Below are positions 9,472-19,319 of a stretch of 64,000 nt of DNA, one piece after another. Source of the DNA: Desulfobulbaceae bacterium (lineage in GTDB: Bacteria > Desulfobacterota > Desulfobulbia > Desulfobulbales > VMSU01). The notes under the pieces were generated by a model. It was not told the DNA's origin. It worked only from the letters and a program-made list of their open reading frames with translations, and searched no databases. Position 1 is the first letter of the stretch. Every line of letters starts with the position of its first letter. The position numbers and the translations under genes are program-made. The stretch lies in contig JAQUKQ010000005.1 in assembly GCA_028718985.1 (NCBI GenBank), positions 1 to 64,000 of the forward strand. Direction: 5' to 3'.

Positions 9472-9843
9472 ATGGAGTCGATAGTTCAAGAACTTAAGAA
9501 AGTAATTACATTCAAAGAAACCACAGTCATCGGCGATCTGCTTCTGGTGGCTGCAGAAAAATCGAAATCCGTCTTTTACGCGCTGCTGACCGACATTGTT
9601 CGCGATGACAGCCGACCAGAGGAGTGGTGGCATCTTACCTTGCAAATCCTCAGCGTCCCGCCTCAGGAAGTGGTCTGGACCCTGCGTGAGCCCCAATTCA
9701 CTGGCAAAGAGATCTTCACCATGGGCGGTGATGGCCGCTTCATAAAGGCGGTGAATTTCAGTAAGCCTGAGCCCCTCCCGGAGAAGAGGAGTCCTCACCA
9801 AAAGACAGCAGGACCACGACCACTCCTCAAACGGGTAAAGTGA
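9472..9843 (+). CDS. Conserved-looking protein of unknown function, upstream of thiL
   Basis: 123 residues and not recognised. It begins MESIVQELKKVIT; the middle (about 15-85) is a mixed alpha/beta region with WWHLTLQILSVPPQEVVWTLREPQF, and the C-terminal tail (about 97-123) is basic and proline-rich. There is no signal peptide or membrane segment. ATG at 9472 has GGAG five bases upstream. The open frame extends back to 9379 but that part covers the promoter. It is followed after 16 bases by thiL, so the two are probably co-transcribed. The composition suggests a small cytoplasmic protein. Confidence 0.65.
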   Translation: MESIVQELKKVITFKETTVIGDLLLVAAEKSKSVFYALLTDIVRDDSRPEEWWHLTLQILSVPPQEVVWTLREPQFTGKEIFTMGGDGRFIKAVNFSKPEPLPEKRSPHQKTAGPRPLLKRVK

Positions 9844-9859
9844 GCAACACGGGCAAAAA

Positions 9860-10861
9860 ATGATTTCCGAGCTCGATGTCATCCGACGGATCAGACAGCA
9901 AGGCACCTTATTCGATGCCAACCTCCTTAAAGGGGTTGGTGACGACTGCGCCGTCTTTGTCACCAATGCAGTCGAAACCGTAAGTCTGATCACCACCGAC
10001 ACCCTGGTGGAGGGAGTACACTTTGACCTGAATTGGCACCCTGCAGACCGCTTAGGACACAAAGCCATTGCGGTCAATCTCAGTGACATCGCGGCCATGG
10101 GCGGTACTCCTCGCTTTGCCCTCCTGTCTCTGGCAGCCCCTTCAAACTTAGCATTAGAGACTCTTGATCTCTTCATGCAAGGTTTCATGGCTGCCTTGGC
10201 AAAATACAACGTCAGCCTGATCGGCGGAGACACCGTTAAGAGCGATCAAGGGCTCGTCCTATCGATTACGCTAATTGGCGAGATGGACAAACAGCAGGTG
10301 GTCTATCGTAGCAACGCCAAACCTGGCGATCAAATCTGGGTCAGCGGCTTTCTCGGTCAGGCAGCTGCTGGACTCGAGATCTGTCGACAAGGCCACAGTG
10401 CCCTGCAAAGAAACTATCCGGAGCTGGTTGCAGCCCACCTGGAGCCTATCCCGGAAATGGCCTTGGGCCGGGCTCTGGCCAACTCCGGCTTGATTAGCGC
10501 CATGATTGACATGTCAGACGGCCTAGCCACCGACCTGGCGCATGTCTGTGAAGAGAGCGCTGTTGGTGCCATCGTACACGCAGAGCGTCTGCCGCTTTTA
10601 CCCTCCACCCAACAGGCAGCAAAGAGCCTGGGGCTGGACCCCCGGCAATTAGCGCTGGCCGGTGGAGAGGATTATCGCCTGCTCTTCACAGCAGCAGCGA
10701 CGGCTAACAAAAATATTCAGGAGATGGCCCACCACGCCGTTGGCGGGCAACTCCACATGATCGGTGAAATTGTCGAGGGACAGGGCGTTTTCCTGCACTC
10801 TGGCGAGCAAAAAGACAGGATCGACTTCCAAGGCTATGATCATTTCTCCCCCGGATTGTAG
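9860..10861 (+). CDS. thiL: Thiamine-monophosphate kinase
   Basis: 333 residues. Phosphorylates thiamine monophosphate to the cofactor thiamine diphosphate. It belongs to the ATP-binding AIRS/PurM superfamily: GVGDDCAVF and TTDTLVEGVHF in the N-terminal half, then AVNLSDIAAMGGTP and GGDTVKSD, and in the C-terminal half DMSDGLATDLAHV and ALAGGEDYRLLFT. Length and motif order are normal. Transcription probably comes from the promoter at 9379. Confidence 0.95.
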   Translation: MISELDVIRRIRQQGTLFDANLLKGVGDDCAVFVTNAVETVSLITTDTLVEGVHFDLNWHPADRLGHKAIAVNLSDIAAMGGTPRFALLSLAAPSNLALETLDLFMQGFMAALAKYNVSLIGGDTVKSDQGLVLSITLIGEMDKQQVVYRSNAKPGDQIWVSGFLGQAAAGLEICRQGHSALQRNYPELVAAHLEPIPEMALGRALANSGLISAMIDMSDGLATDLAHVCEESAVGAIVHAERLPLLPSTQQAAKSLGLDPRQLALAGGEDYRLLFTAAATANKNIQEMAHHAVGGQLHMIGEIVEGQGVFLHSGEQKDRIDFQGYDHFSPGL

Positions 10862-10906
10862 CGATATGAGGTTCAATTTCAGGCGAGATATCCGCAAGGT
10901 GTCGTA

Positions 10907-13657
10907 ATGAGTAAAATGCGTTTTGGTAAACACATTGATATTGACAGCATCCCTACCCTGCCCGCTATCGCCATGGAGGCGATCCGGCTGATGGAGGGCG
11001 ATCAATCGAATTTCAACTCGATTGCCGACCTGCTCAAAAACGATCAGGTCCTGTCCGGACGAATCCTGCACTACGCCAACTCTGCCTTTGTCGGTGCCAG
11101 AACCGAAATCACTACCATCTCCCGCGCCATCTCCCTGCTTGGTTTCACCACCGTGCGCAGCATTATCCTGTCGGTCGCGGTCTTTGATTGTTTCTCTGGG
11201 CAGCTTGCCAGCCGCCGGGAAGAACTGGTCAAATTCTGGCTTCACTCCATCGGGGTCGCTGCCACTGCCGAAATCCTGGCCGGGAAACTTGGCTTTACCC
11301 AACCGGACGAGGCCTATCTGGCCGGTCTTGTGCATGATATCGGCAAACTCGTCTGTTTTTTGCATCTACCAGAGGGCTTCATGAAGGTCTGCCAGGAGCT
11401 CGAACGGCAAGGCAACTATGGCATTGAGTCCCCCTTGGCGCTCGAAGTGGAAGAGGAGGTCATGGGCCTCACCCACACCGAGGTCGGCAAATTAGTGGCG
11501 GAGCAATGGTTATTCCCTGCCGGACTCGTCAAGGCCATGTGGCTGCACCACCAACCCGTGTTTGCCACTATCAAGCCGGCGCCGGAAAACCTGCACCAAC
11601 TGGTTCGTTTTGCCGATGTGCTCTGCGTCGCCCACTCAATTGGCTCAAGCTATTTTCTAAGCGCTAACGCCTACGACCACCAGCATTATCACTTTGCCCT
11701 CGAAAATCTGCTGCTCCACCATCAACTGGCCCCCGCCGATCTTGAAGAGATTGTCAATCAGGTGCTAGTGCGGGTCGATGAGATGGCTACCATTCTCGGC
11801 ATCAACGATGCCGACAAGTATCGCAGCCTAGTCAGTTCCGCCAACCAGAGCCTGGGCCACATGAGCCTTGACCTGAATCAGCGCAATCGTGAATTGCTGC
11901 AGGCCAATCGCGTCCTCGATGCCACCTATTCCATGACCCGCCGCCTGCGATCCGGCCTGACCACCGGCGAGGCAATTCAAGAGGTTTTGGCAGGGGCCAG
12001 AGAAGCTTTCGGGGTATCTCGCTGTTTGTGCATGGTGGTCGACGCCAAACGGGGCGTCTTTGTCGGTCAAATCTCAACAGCAACCGGCACGGAAGGCTTC
12101 GAGTCACCCCTCAACGGCGAGACCAGGCCAAACGCACAAACCTGCCGCAATGCCGATCTTGAAGCGGAGGCCATCCAACGCCTCAAGCAGGCGACCCTGC
12201 AATTTGAGCAGGGCGACCTGATCGAATCGGGAGTCGCAGACATTCTGGCAGGTTCGGAATTCTTGGCAAGCTTCTTTATCGCGGACAAACGTGCCAACGG
12301 CCGCAGAGAGCGCGTCATCGGCGAGCTGATGCTTGACTTCCAGGGAATAGATCGCGGCGTCGGCGGCATGGAGGCGCTGACCCGGAACTTTCAGGTACTC
12401 GCCACGGCCGCAGCCAACGGCATCGAGCGAATTCTCCTTGAAAAGGATCTGCATGCCCAAGCTAAAGAGATGGCTGAGACCTCCCGGAAAATGGAAGAAA
12501 GCCAACGCCAGCTCTTCCACTCCCACCGCCTGGCCAGCGTCGGCCGCCTGGCCGCTGGTGCCGCGCATGAGATCAACAACCCGCTGACCATTATCTCCCT
12601 GAACCTGCAGATCATGGACAGATTACTGACCCAGGACGGCACCAATCTGCAGGAAATCCGCAACCGGCTGAAGGTAATCTCCGGCCAGGAGCAACGCATC
12701 TCCAAAATTATTGGTGAGTTGATGGGCTTCGCCCGCCCAACCCAACCAATGCTGGAGTCAACTGACGTCAGTCGTATTATGAATGCCGTGTTAATGGTGA
12801 TTGGCGATCGTGTGTCGATGGTCAAGATCAAAGTTGACAACCAGATTCCCGTCGACTTGCCCAATGTCTACGTCGATGCAGGGCAGATCGAGCAGGTGTT
12901 CATGAATCTCTTGATCAATGCCAATCACGCCATGCCAGATGGCGGCGTCCTCACCCTGCGGGCTGAAGTCGATCACAACAACCGGGTGTCCTTGGCAATC
13001 TCCGACACCGGCACAGGCATCGCCAAAGAGAATATAGGCAAGATTTTCGATCCGTTCTTCACCACCAAAAAAGAAGGAGAGGGCACAGGATTAGGACTTG
13101 CTATCTGCCACTCCATCGTCGAACATAACGGTGGCGCCCTGCAGGTACGGAGCGAGGTGGGCGTCGGTAGCACCTTTATTGTGCGCTTGCCAATTGACCA
13201 AGGGAGCCGCCTGCAAACAATGAAGAAGGCGGTGGATCAAAAACGCACGTTCACTAGCTCTGAAGAGGTCTGCCGTATCCTGGTCGTCGATGACGAACGA
13301 CTCCTGAACGAGATGCTGCAAGAGTGTCTACGGGCTGCCGGCTATGATGTCGATGGCGCCTATGACGGGGTTGAAGGAATCGGCCAACTGCGTTATAAGA
13401 AGTATCACCTGCTTATGCTCGATATCCGCATGCCCCGCAAAGATGGCCTAGAGGTCTTGAAGTTCGTCAAAGACGAGTATCCGGAAATGCCAGTGATCAT
13501 CGTCACCGGTCTGGCCTCCATGGAAGAGATCAAGGCTACCATCAAGAACGGCGCCTTTGCCTGCATCAAAAAACCATTCCAACTGGACAAGGTGTTGACC
13601 AAGGTCAGCGAAGCCTTGGCCAGCAGTCGCTGCAAGACCCATCGTCACCTGATCTGA
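10907..13657 (+). CDS. HDOD-GAF-histidine kinase-receiver hybrid protein
   Basis: 916 residues with no membrane segment, so cytoplasmic. Residues about 1-290 are an HDOD domain (NDQVLSGRILHYANSAF, LVHDIGK). About 345-510 is GAF-like, and a short coiled coil follows. A histidine kinase core starts near 540, with H554 in AAGAAHEINNPLT, the N box near LLINANHAM and the glycine box GEGTGLGLAI. A C-terminal receiver (785-905) has phosphoacceptor Asp839 in LLMLDIRMPRKDG and Lys in IKKPF. HDOD domains occur in bacterial signalling, often beside c-di-GMP proteins, and usually lack HD catalysis. The receiver could take the phosphate from the same chain or another kinase. The ligand sensed by the GAF domain is unknown. 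It is followed after 39 bases by the MerR-MinD gene. Confidence 0.9.
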   Translation: MSKMRFGKHIDIDSIPTLPAIAMEAIRLMEGDQSNFNSIADLLKNDQVLSGRILHYANSAFVGARTEITTISRAISLLGFTTVRSIILSVAVFDCFSGQLASRREELVKFWLHSIGVAATAEILAGKLGFTQPDEAYLAGLVHDIGKLVCFLHLPEGFMKVCQELERQGNYGIESPLALEVEEEVMGLTHTEVGKLVAEQWLFPAGLVKAMWLHHQPVFATIKPAPENLHQLVRFADVLCVAHSIGSSYFLSANAYDHQHYHFALENLLLHHQLAPADLEEIVNQVLVRVDEMATILGINDADKYRSLVSSANQSLGHMSLDLNQRNRELLQANRVLDATYSMTRRLRSGLTTGEAIQEVLAGAREAFGVSRCLCMVVDAKRGVFVGQISTATGTEGFESPLNGETRPNAQTCRNADLEAEAIQRLKQATLQFEQGDLIESGVADILAGSEFLASFFIADKRANGRRERVIGELMLDFQGIDRGVGGMEALTRNFQVLATAAANGIERILLEKDLHAQAKEMAETSRKMEESQRQLFHSHRLASVGRLAAGAAHEINNPLTIISLNLQIMDRLLTQDGTNLQEIRNRLKVISGQEQRISKIIGELMGFARPTQPMLESTDVSRIMNAVLMVIGDRVSMVKIKVDNQIPVDLPNVYVDAGQIEQVFMNLLINANHAMPDGGVLTLRAEVDHNNRVSLAISDTGTGIAKENIGKIFDPFFTTKKEGEGTGLGLAICHSIVEHNGGALQVRSEVGVGSTFIVRLPIDQGSRLQTMKKAVDQKRTFTSSEEVCRILVVDDERLLNEMLQECLRAAGYDVDGAYDGVEGIGQLRYKKYHLLMLDIRMPRKDGLEVLKFVKDEYPEMPVIIVTGLASMEEIKATIKNGAFACIKKPFQLDKVLTKVSEALASSRCKTHRHLI

Positions 13658-13696
13658 TGGACCCGCTGGCGACAATTTACCTACCAACTGCTTCCC

Positions 13697-14728
13697 ATGA
13701 CTGAGCTGTTGACCATTGAAACGCTGGTAAGCCGTACCGGCCTGGAAGAGAGCCTGATTCGCTATTACGAATCAGAATATGCCCAAAGTCTGCCCAACAA
13801 GATCTTGCGGGGCGACACCATGTTCTTTGCCGAACCTGCAGTGGACGTGTTTTTAAAGATTCATGCCCGCCACGGTGAGCTGGCAGGCATGGGCAGTGAA
13901 GCAGCCTCCTCCAGTAAGCGTTACGGCCGGGTAATCGCCGTCACCTCTGGCAAGGGTGGCGTCGGCAAGAGCAATGTCTCTCTAAACCTGGCCATTGCCT
14001 TCCAACAGATGGGCAAGATGGCCCTCGTGCTCGACGCCGATCTGGGAATGGCCAATATCCATCTGCTGGCCGGTATCCAGCCCGCCTACAGCCTAAAAGA
14101 TCTCCTCCGGCTCGACCTTGAGCCCTCGGAGCTCATCACCCAAGGTCCAGAAGGGATTGGCATCGTCGCCGGCGGCTCAGGGGTTATCGCCTTGGCCGAC
14201 AGCAGCAGCGGCCAACGCCGGCAAATGCTGGACACCCTGGAGAAGATGGAACGCCATGCCGAAATCATCATGGTCGATACTGCAGCCGGCATGGGGGCTG
14301 GGGTGCGCGATTTTCTCATGGCCGCAGACGAAATACTCTTCGTCCTTACCCCGGACATCACCTCGCTCGCCGATGCCTATGGCCTATTAAAGGCCCTACA
14401 CGCCAAGGAGTTCAACCGTCCTCTCTATCTGGTGGTCAACATGGCGACCTCACTCAAGCAGGCGGCCGACGTCGCTGTTCGTTTCTCCAATTGCGCCCGT
14501 CAATTTTTAGGTGTCACAATCAACAATATCGGCTATATCCTTCGTGATGCGACAGTTGGAGCGGCCACTGTCCGGCGCACCCCGTATCTCATTTTCGACC
14601 CCCAGGCCAAGGTCAGCAAAAACACCGTCACGATCGCCAACGCCTTGCTGCGTTCTGGAGATGAAACCATCCGACTCAACTCGGCCTTCAAGCGCTACCA
14701 GAATTTGATTCAAGAGAGTTACCCGTAA
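13697..14728 (+). CDS. MinD/FlhG-family ATPase with an N-terminal MerR-like domain
   Basis: 343 residues. Residues about 4-58 resemble a MerR winged helix-turn-helix (TGLEESLIRYYESE, then a wing and an alpha helix). The rest is a deviant Walker A ParA/MinD ATPase: TSGKGGVGKSNVSLNLA (about 84-100), LVLDADLGMANIHLL, and MVDTAAGMGAGVRDF. DLGMANIHLL is typical of the FlhG branch, whose members set flagellum number or place polar machines. No flagellar genes are nearby. The MerR-like part suggests DNA or partner binding. The next gene is an ExeA-like ATPase 37 bases on, and both are embedded in the same plus-strand run. The ATPase is certain; the cellular target is not. Confidence 0.85.
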   Translation: MTELLTIETLVSRTGLEESLIRYYESEYAQSLPNKILRGDTMFFAEPAVDVFLKIHARHGELAGMGSEAASSSKRYGRVIAVTSGKGGVGKSNVSLNLAIAFQQMGKMALVLDADLGMANIHLLAGIQPAYSLKDLLRLDLEPSELITQGPEGIGIVAGGSGVIALADSSSGQRRQMLDTLEKMERHAEIIMVDTAAGMGAGVRDFLMAADEILFVLTPDITSLADAYGLLKALHAKEFNRPLYLVVNMATSLKQAADVAVRFSNCARQFLGVTINNIGYILRDATVGAATVRRTPYLIFDPQAKVSKNTVTIANALLRSGDETIRLNSAFKRYQNLIQESYP

Positions 14729-14765
14729 AACCTACCCCCAATTCTGTTTGAGGGCCCGGACTGAT

Positions 14766-15635
14766 ATGCTTCTTCCCCATAATCTTAATCCCCGACCCAG
14801 TGAAACTCCCATGCCTCTGTCCGCTCCGTGGGCCGCTCAGTTCGGCCTTCAGAAAAATCCATTCAAGGACACCATTGACCCCAGACTCTTCTTCCTGACC
14901 AAGCAACACGAGGAAGCGGCGGTCAAGGTCAAGATCGGTATTGAGGACCAACACGCCCTTATCCTGCTGGACGGACTCTCCGGCACCGGAAAGACACTGG
15001 CGGCACAGGTTGTGCTCCGTTCGCTCGATCGCGACAGCTTTGTTCCGATTTTTGCCTCTGTCTTTCCTTTCATGGGCAAAGGGGCCTTACTGGGCGCTAT
15101 TCTGACAGAGATTGAAGTCGCTCCGGCCCGCTTGACCCACGACCGATTGGCCCAGATCCAGGAAAGGGCCTTGTGCTATCGTCACGATGGGAGACGCCTG
15201 GTCATTGTTATCGACGAGGCCCATTTTCTCTCCTCCGATGCCCTGCACAGCCTGCGCACCTTGTCGAATCTGGAGACCGAACACGAAAAATTGATCACCG
15301 TCCTCCTGGTCGCCGAACCTGGCCTGGCCAGACGTCTGGCCGCCCCCTCTTACGCCTCCCTGCGCAGCCGGATCACCTTTGCCATTCATTTAATGCCCCT
15401 GGACCAGCAAGGAGTCGAGCAGTACGTCAAATATCGACTGTTGAAATGCGGGGGCGACACCTCCCTCTTACCCGCCGAAGTCTACCCGCTGCTACACAGC
15501 TTGAGTGGCGGCATCCCACGCACAATCAACCGTTTGCTGTACGTCAGTTTTATCGAAGCCATGTCCGCTGGCCTGCCGGTAGGGGCTTCCACCATCCAAG
15601 CGGCTGCAGGCAAACGAGGTGCTTTGGGTGGCTAA
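14766..15635 (+). CDS. ExeA-like AAA ATPase
   Basis: About 290 residues. The AAA core has Walker [15 protein letters not shown], Walker [13 protein letters not shown], sensor 1 near [12 protein letters not shown] and the arginine region [10 protein letters not shown], followed by the lid [11 protein letters not shown]. The opening [22 protein letters not shown] is the hallmark of the ExeA/GspA and TniB-like group. There is no C-terminal peptidoglycan-binding domain or membrane segment, so it is a bare ATPase rather than full ExeA. Possible starts are TTG 14748, ATG 14766 and ATG 14811; I took 14766 without strong evidence. The last eight bases overlap uvrB. Confidence 0.8.
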   Translation: MLLPHNLNPRPSETPMPLSAPWAAQFGLQKNPFKDTIDPRLFFLTKQHEEAAVKVKIGIEDQHALILLDGLSGTGKTLAAQVVLRSLDRDSFVPIFASVFPFMGKGALLGAILTEIEVAPARLTHDRLAQIQERALCYRHDGRRLVIVIDEAHFLSSDALHSLRTLSNLETEHEKLITVLLVAEPGLARRLAAPSYASLRSRITFAIHLMPLDQQGVEQYVKYRLLKCGGDTSLLPAEVYPLLHSLSGGIPRTINRLLYVSFIEAMSAGLPVGASTIQAAAGKRGALGG

Positions 15636-17655
15636 GGCTGCCGACGCCAGACCCCCTCACCACCTCTTTCATCTGGTCAGCGATTTCGCCCCAGCTGGCG
15701 ACCAACCAGAGGCCATCGACGCCTTGGTTTCCGGTGTTGAGGCTGGGGCGCGAAGTCAGGTACTGCTCGGGGTAACCGGCTCTGGCAAGACCTTCACCAT
15801 GGCCCATGTCATCGCCCGCACCAACCGCCCGGCACTGATCATGGCACCCAACAAGACCCTGGCCGCCCAACTCTACTCAGAGTTCAAGTCACTTTTCCCT
15901 CACAACGCAGTGGAGTATTTCGTCTCTTACTACGATTACTACCAACCCGAGGCCTACATTCCCCAATCCGACACCTATATCGAGAAGGACTCGGCTATCA
16001 ACGACGCCATCGATACCATGCGTCACTCCGCCACCCGCTCTCTGCTTACCCGCCCGGATGTCATCATTGTTGCCTCAGTCTCCTGCATCTATGGGCTCGG
16101 CTCACCAGAGGAGTACCAAAGCATGGATCTGGCGCTGAAGGTTGGCGATGATCACCCCATGGAAGAGGTGCAGCGCCGACTGGTGTCGATGCTCTACAAC
16201 CGTAACGAGATGTCCTTCTACCGCGGCACCTTCCGCGTACGCGGCGATATTCTGGAGGTCTTTCCGGCCTACGAAGACGAACGCGCCTTGCGGATTGAGT
16301 TCTTCGGCGACACCATCGAGGCCATCCGCTCGATTGACCCCCTGCGCGGCACAGCTATCTCATCAATGCCTGAAGTGACGATCTTTCCAGGCAGCCACTT
16401 TGTAACCTCAAAAGAGCGCCTGCAGATCGCGACGAACAATATCAAGGAAGAGCTCAAATCACGCTTAGACGAACTGGGCAAAGCCAATCGCCTGGTTGAG
16501 GCCCAACGCCTGGAACAACGCACCGAGTTTGATCTGGAGATGATGTCGGAATTAGGGTATTGTAATGGTATTGAAAATTACAGCCGTCACCTGACCGGCC
16601 GTCTGCCCGGAGAGCCACCGCCAACCCTGCTCGACTATTTTCCGGATGATTTTCTGCTCTTTGCCGACGAGAGCCATATTACCGTGCCCCAGATCGGTGG
16701 CATGTACCGGGGAGACCGTTCCCGCAAAGAGACCCTGGTCGATTTCGGCTTCCGCCTGCCATCGGCCCTCGATAATCGGCCACTGCGCTTTGATGAGTTT
16801 GAGCCCCGCATTCATCAAGCCATCTACGTCTCGGCAACACCGGGGGAGTATGAAGTCGCCCAAGCCGGCGGCAGGGTTGTCCAACAGATTATCCGCCCGA
16901 CTGGTCTTCTCGACCCGCTCATCGAAGTACGCCCGGCCGACACCCAGGTCGATAACCTGCTCGAAGAGATCCGTCTCCGCGCCGAGCGGCAAGAGGCGGT
17001 GCTGGTCACCACTCTGACCAAACGCATGGCGGAAGACCTGACCGAATATTATGAAAAACTTGGGGTGGCAGTGCGCTACCTGCACTCCGACATCAAAACG
17101 CTGGAACGAGTGGAACTGATCCGTGACCTGCGCCGACGAGAATTTCAGGTACTGGTAGGCATCAACCTGCTGCGCGAAGGGCTCGACATCCCCGAAGTCT
17201 CGCTGGTGGCAGTGCTCGACGCCGACAAGGAGGGCTTTCTGCGCAGCCATCGCTCCCTAATTCAAACCTGTGGACGAGCCGCCAGAAACTCTGCAGGCCT
17301 AGTCATCCTCTATGCCAACACCACCACCGGCTCCATGGAACGCACCATCGAGGAGACCAGCCGCCGCAGGACATTGCAGGCCGAATTTAATGAGCGGCAC
17401 GGCATCACCCCGACCACCATCCTCTCTTCAATCAAAGACATCACCGCCACAGTCTATGGTCTGGATGCCGAACAGATTGACTTGTCATGTAACGAAGCCG
17501 AAGGGGAATATCGCAGCATCGGTGATCTCCGACAGGCGATCAAAACCATGACTGCCGACATGCGAGAGGCAGCGGCAGAGCTGGCCTTTGAAGAGGCGGC
17601 AGCGCTGCGCGACCGGATCAAAAAGCTGAAAGAGCAGGAATTGCTATGGCTGTAA
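15628..17655 (+). CDS. uvrB: UvrABC excinuclease subunit B
   Basis: About 675 residues. Damage-verifying helicase-like subunit of nucleotide excision repair, loaded by UvrA and recruiting UvrC. Motifs: Walker [12 protein letters not shown], the beta-hairpin [66 protein letters not shown], and a C-terminal UVR domain ([18 protein letters not shown]) that contacts UvrC. GTG at 15628 has GAGG eight bases upstream; GTG at 15619 would add three residues. It overlaps both neighbours by a few bases. Confidence 0.97.
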   Translation: MAKAADARPPHHLFHLVSDFAPAGDQPEAIDALVSGVEAGARSQVLLGVTGSGKTFTMAHVIARTNRPALIMAPNKTLAAQLYSEFKSLFPHNAVEYFVSYYDYYQPEAYIPQSDTYIEKDSAINDAIDTMRHSATRSLLTRPDVIIVASVSCIYGLGSPEEYQSMDLALKVGDDHPMEEVQRRLVSMLYNRNEMSFYRGTFRVRGDILEVFPAYEDERALRIEFFGDTIEAIRSIDPLRGTAISSMPEVTIFPGSHFVTSKERLQIATNNIKEELKSRLDELGKANRLVEAQRLEQRTEFDLEMMSELGYCNGIENYSRHLTGRLPGEPPPTLLDYFPDDFLLFADESHITVPQIGGMYRGDRSRKETLVDFGFRLPSALDNRPLRFDEFEPRIHQAIYVSATPGEYEVAQAGGRVVQQIIRPTGLLDPLIEVRPADTQVDNLLEEIRLRAERQEAVLVTTLTKRMAEDLTEYYEKLGVAVRYLHSDIKTLERVELIRDLRRREFQVLVGINLLREGLDIPEVSLVAVLDADKEGFLRSHRSLIQTCGRAARNSAGLVILYANTTTGSMERTIEETSRRRTLQAEFNERHGITPTTILSSIKDITATVYGLDAEQIDLSCNEAEGEYRSIGDLRQAIKTMTADMREAAAELAFEEAAALRDRIKKLKEQELLWL

Positions 17656-18338
17656 ACAGCCTCCTGTCCCGCACCTCCTTAGCCTTGGCTCCAACGATGT
17701 ACCGTGCCATCACCCGCTTGCTCTTCGCCACCTGTCGGCACGAGCAACATGGCATTGAACATTACCATAGCCTCCAGGCCAGCGATCAACCGTTTATCGT
17801 CTGTTTCTGGCACTACTCCCTGGTAATGGCGATCCACCATCACTCCAAAGGAAACTGGGTGGCCATGGTCAGCGCCAGCTCTGACGCCGAGTATGTTTCC
17901 CGCATTCTGCAGAGTATGGGCTTTGTCACCGTCCGAGGCTCCAGAGGCAAAGGCGGGCTTGCTGCCCTCAAAGAGATGATGACACTCATCAAGGAGCAAG
18001 GACGTAAAGCGGCGATCATCGCCGATGGTTCACAAGGTCCTCCCCTTGAAGTGCAGGCAGGGGTCATTCTGCTGGCCAGCAAGACCGGCCTCCCAATTTT
18101 GCCTTTCGCCGGAGGGGCAGATCGATATTGGGCCTTCCGCAGCTGGGACCGTACTGTGCTACCGAAGCCCTTCGCCCGCCTTTCGTCGTGCTTTGGTGCA
18201 CCGATGACGGTACCGGCGAAGATCAAGTCTCAAGAGTTGGAATACTATCGTCTGCAACTGGAAACTCAGATGCTGAACTTGTATACGGAGGCCTGGGGCA
18301 TATTCGGCATTGACCGCCATGGCTACATGGCAAAATAA
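17646..18338 (+). CDS. DUF374 family lysophospholipid acyltransferase-like protein
   Basis: 230 residues. The DUF374 family is related to the LPLAT acyltransferases that acylate lipid A or lysophospholipids at the inner membrane. Seen here are [15 protein letters not shown] with the possible catalytic His, [37 protein letters not shown], and [14 protein letters not shown], the DG(P/S)xGP block typical of the family. The substrate cannot be read from sequence. It overlaps the uvrB end by ten bases and is read in the same direction, so the two are probably coupled. Confidence 0.85.
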   Translation: MAVNSLLSRTSLALAPTMYRAITRLLFATCRHEQHGIEHYHSLQASDQPFIVCFWHYSLVMAIHHHSKGNWVAMVSASSDAEYVSRILQSMGFVTVRGSRGKGGLAALKEMMTLIKEQGRKAAIIADGSQGPPLEVQAGVILLASKTGLPILPFAGGADRYWAFRSWDRTVLPKPFARLSSCFGAPMTVPAKIKSQELEYYRLQLETQMLNLYTEAWGIFGIDRHGYMAK

Positions 18339-18361
18339 AGAGAACCATAAGAAAAACACCC

Positions 18362-19312
18362 ATGGGAATCCACCATCTCCTCATCAGCATTGGCTTGCTC
18401 TTCATGACGGCCTCAATCTATCAGAGCCACAAACTGCGCCACTTAGCCCCAATGCCTCAGCGCAAGCGTTGGCTGTTGCTGGAAGGCTTAATGGTCTTTT
18501 TTTTGATTGGCTATGCGATGGAACTTATCTCTTCCGCCCGCGTCTTCTTAGGACCGTTTCAATACATGGTCAGCTTCGTCTATCTTGGCGGCGCGGTGTT
18601 CGTTTTCACAACCATAAAGATGTCCCAGGTGACCATCCGGCATCTCAAACGAAATGAGGACCGAATCTCCCATCTCCTTGCCGAGCTACAAGAGGCCTAC
18701 GACTCTACCATCGAAGGATGGGGACACGCCCTGGAGCTACGCGACAAAGAGACAGAGGGCCACACCAAGCGGGTATGCGCCATGACTATGGCCCTAGCCG
18801 CCCGCTTCTCCTTCACTGCCGAAGAATTGCGCTATATCAGGTTCGGGGCCCTATTGCACGACATTGGCAAGATGGGTGTGCCGGACTCGATCCTCTTAAA
18901 CGACGGCGCCTTAAACGATGATGAAAAGGCGATTATGAAGCGGCATCCCGACTACGCGAAGGAGATGCTCGCAGGAATTGATTTCTTAAAACCTGCCCTT
19001 GACATCCCCTATTGCCATCACGAACGCTGGGATGGCTCCGGATACCCCCAGGGGTTGAAGGGCGAAGCGATCCCCTTAGCGGCGCGCATCTTTACCGTGG
19101 CAGATGTCTGGGACGCCTTATCTAATGAACGACGCTACCACGAGGCCTGGCACTCAGAGCAGATCTGCGAATATATCCGCTGTCGCTCCGGCACTCACTT
19201 TGACCCGCAAGTCGTCGCCAAATTTCTGGAACTTGATCTCTGCACTATGGAGTTGGACTCCTGTGCCTTGGAACCAAACAACGCCAGGAAACTGACACCC
19301 AAGAGCCGATAA
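18362..19312 (+). CDS. Membrane HD-GYP domain protein (probable c-di-GMP phosphodiesterase)
   Basis: 316 residues. Three hydrophobic segments lie near 5-20, 38-56 and 66-85. A short helical linker leads to an HD-GYP domain (about 115-300) with LLHDIGKMGVPD (HD at 166-167) and HHERWDGSGYP (219-229), followed by FTVADVWDALSNERRY. All metal-ligand motifs are present, so hydrolysis of c-di-GMP is likely. The membrane part has no recognisable sensor domain. It sits between the DUF374 gene and an SDR gene with gaps of 23 and 7 bases, so it is probably operonic. Confidence 0.9.
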   Translation: MGIHHLLISIGLLFMTASIYQSHKLRHLAPMPQRKRWLLLEGLMVFFLIGYAMELISSARVFLGPFQYMVSFVYLGGAVFVFTTIKMSQVTIRHLKRNEDRISHLLAELQEAYDSTIEGWGHALELRDKETEGHTKRVCAMTMALAARFSFTAEELRYIRFGALLHDIGKMGVPDSILLNDGALNDDEKAIMKRHPDYAKEMLAGIDFLKPALDIPYCHHERWDGSGYPQGLKGEAIPLAARIFTVADVWDALSNERRYHEAWHSEQICEYIRCRSGTHFDPQVVAKFLELDLCTMELDSCALEPNNARKLTPKSR

Positions 19313-19319
19313 ATCATCC

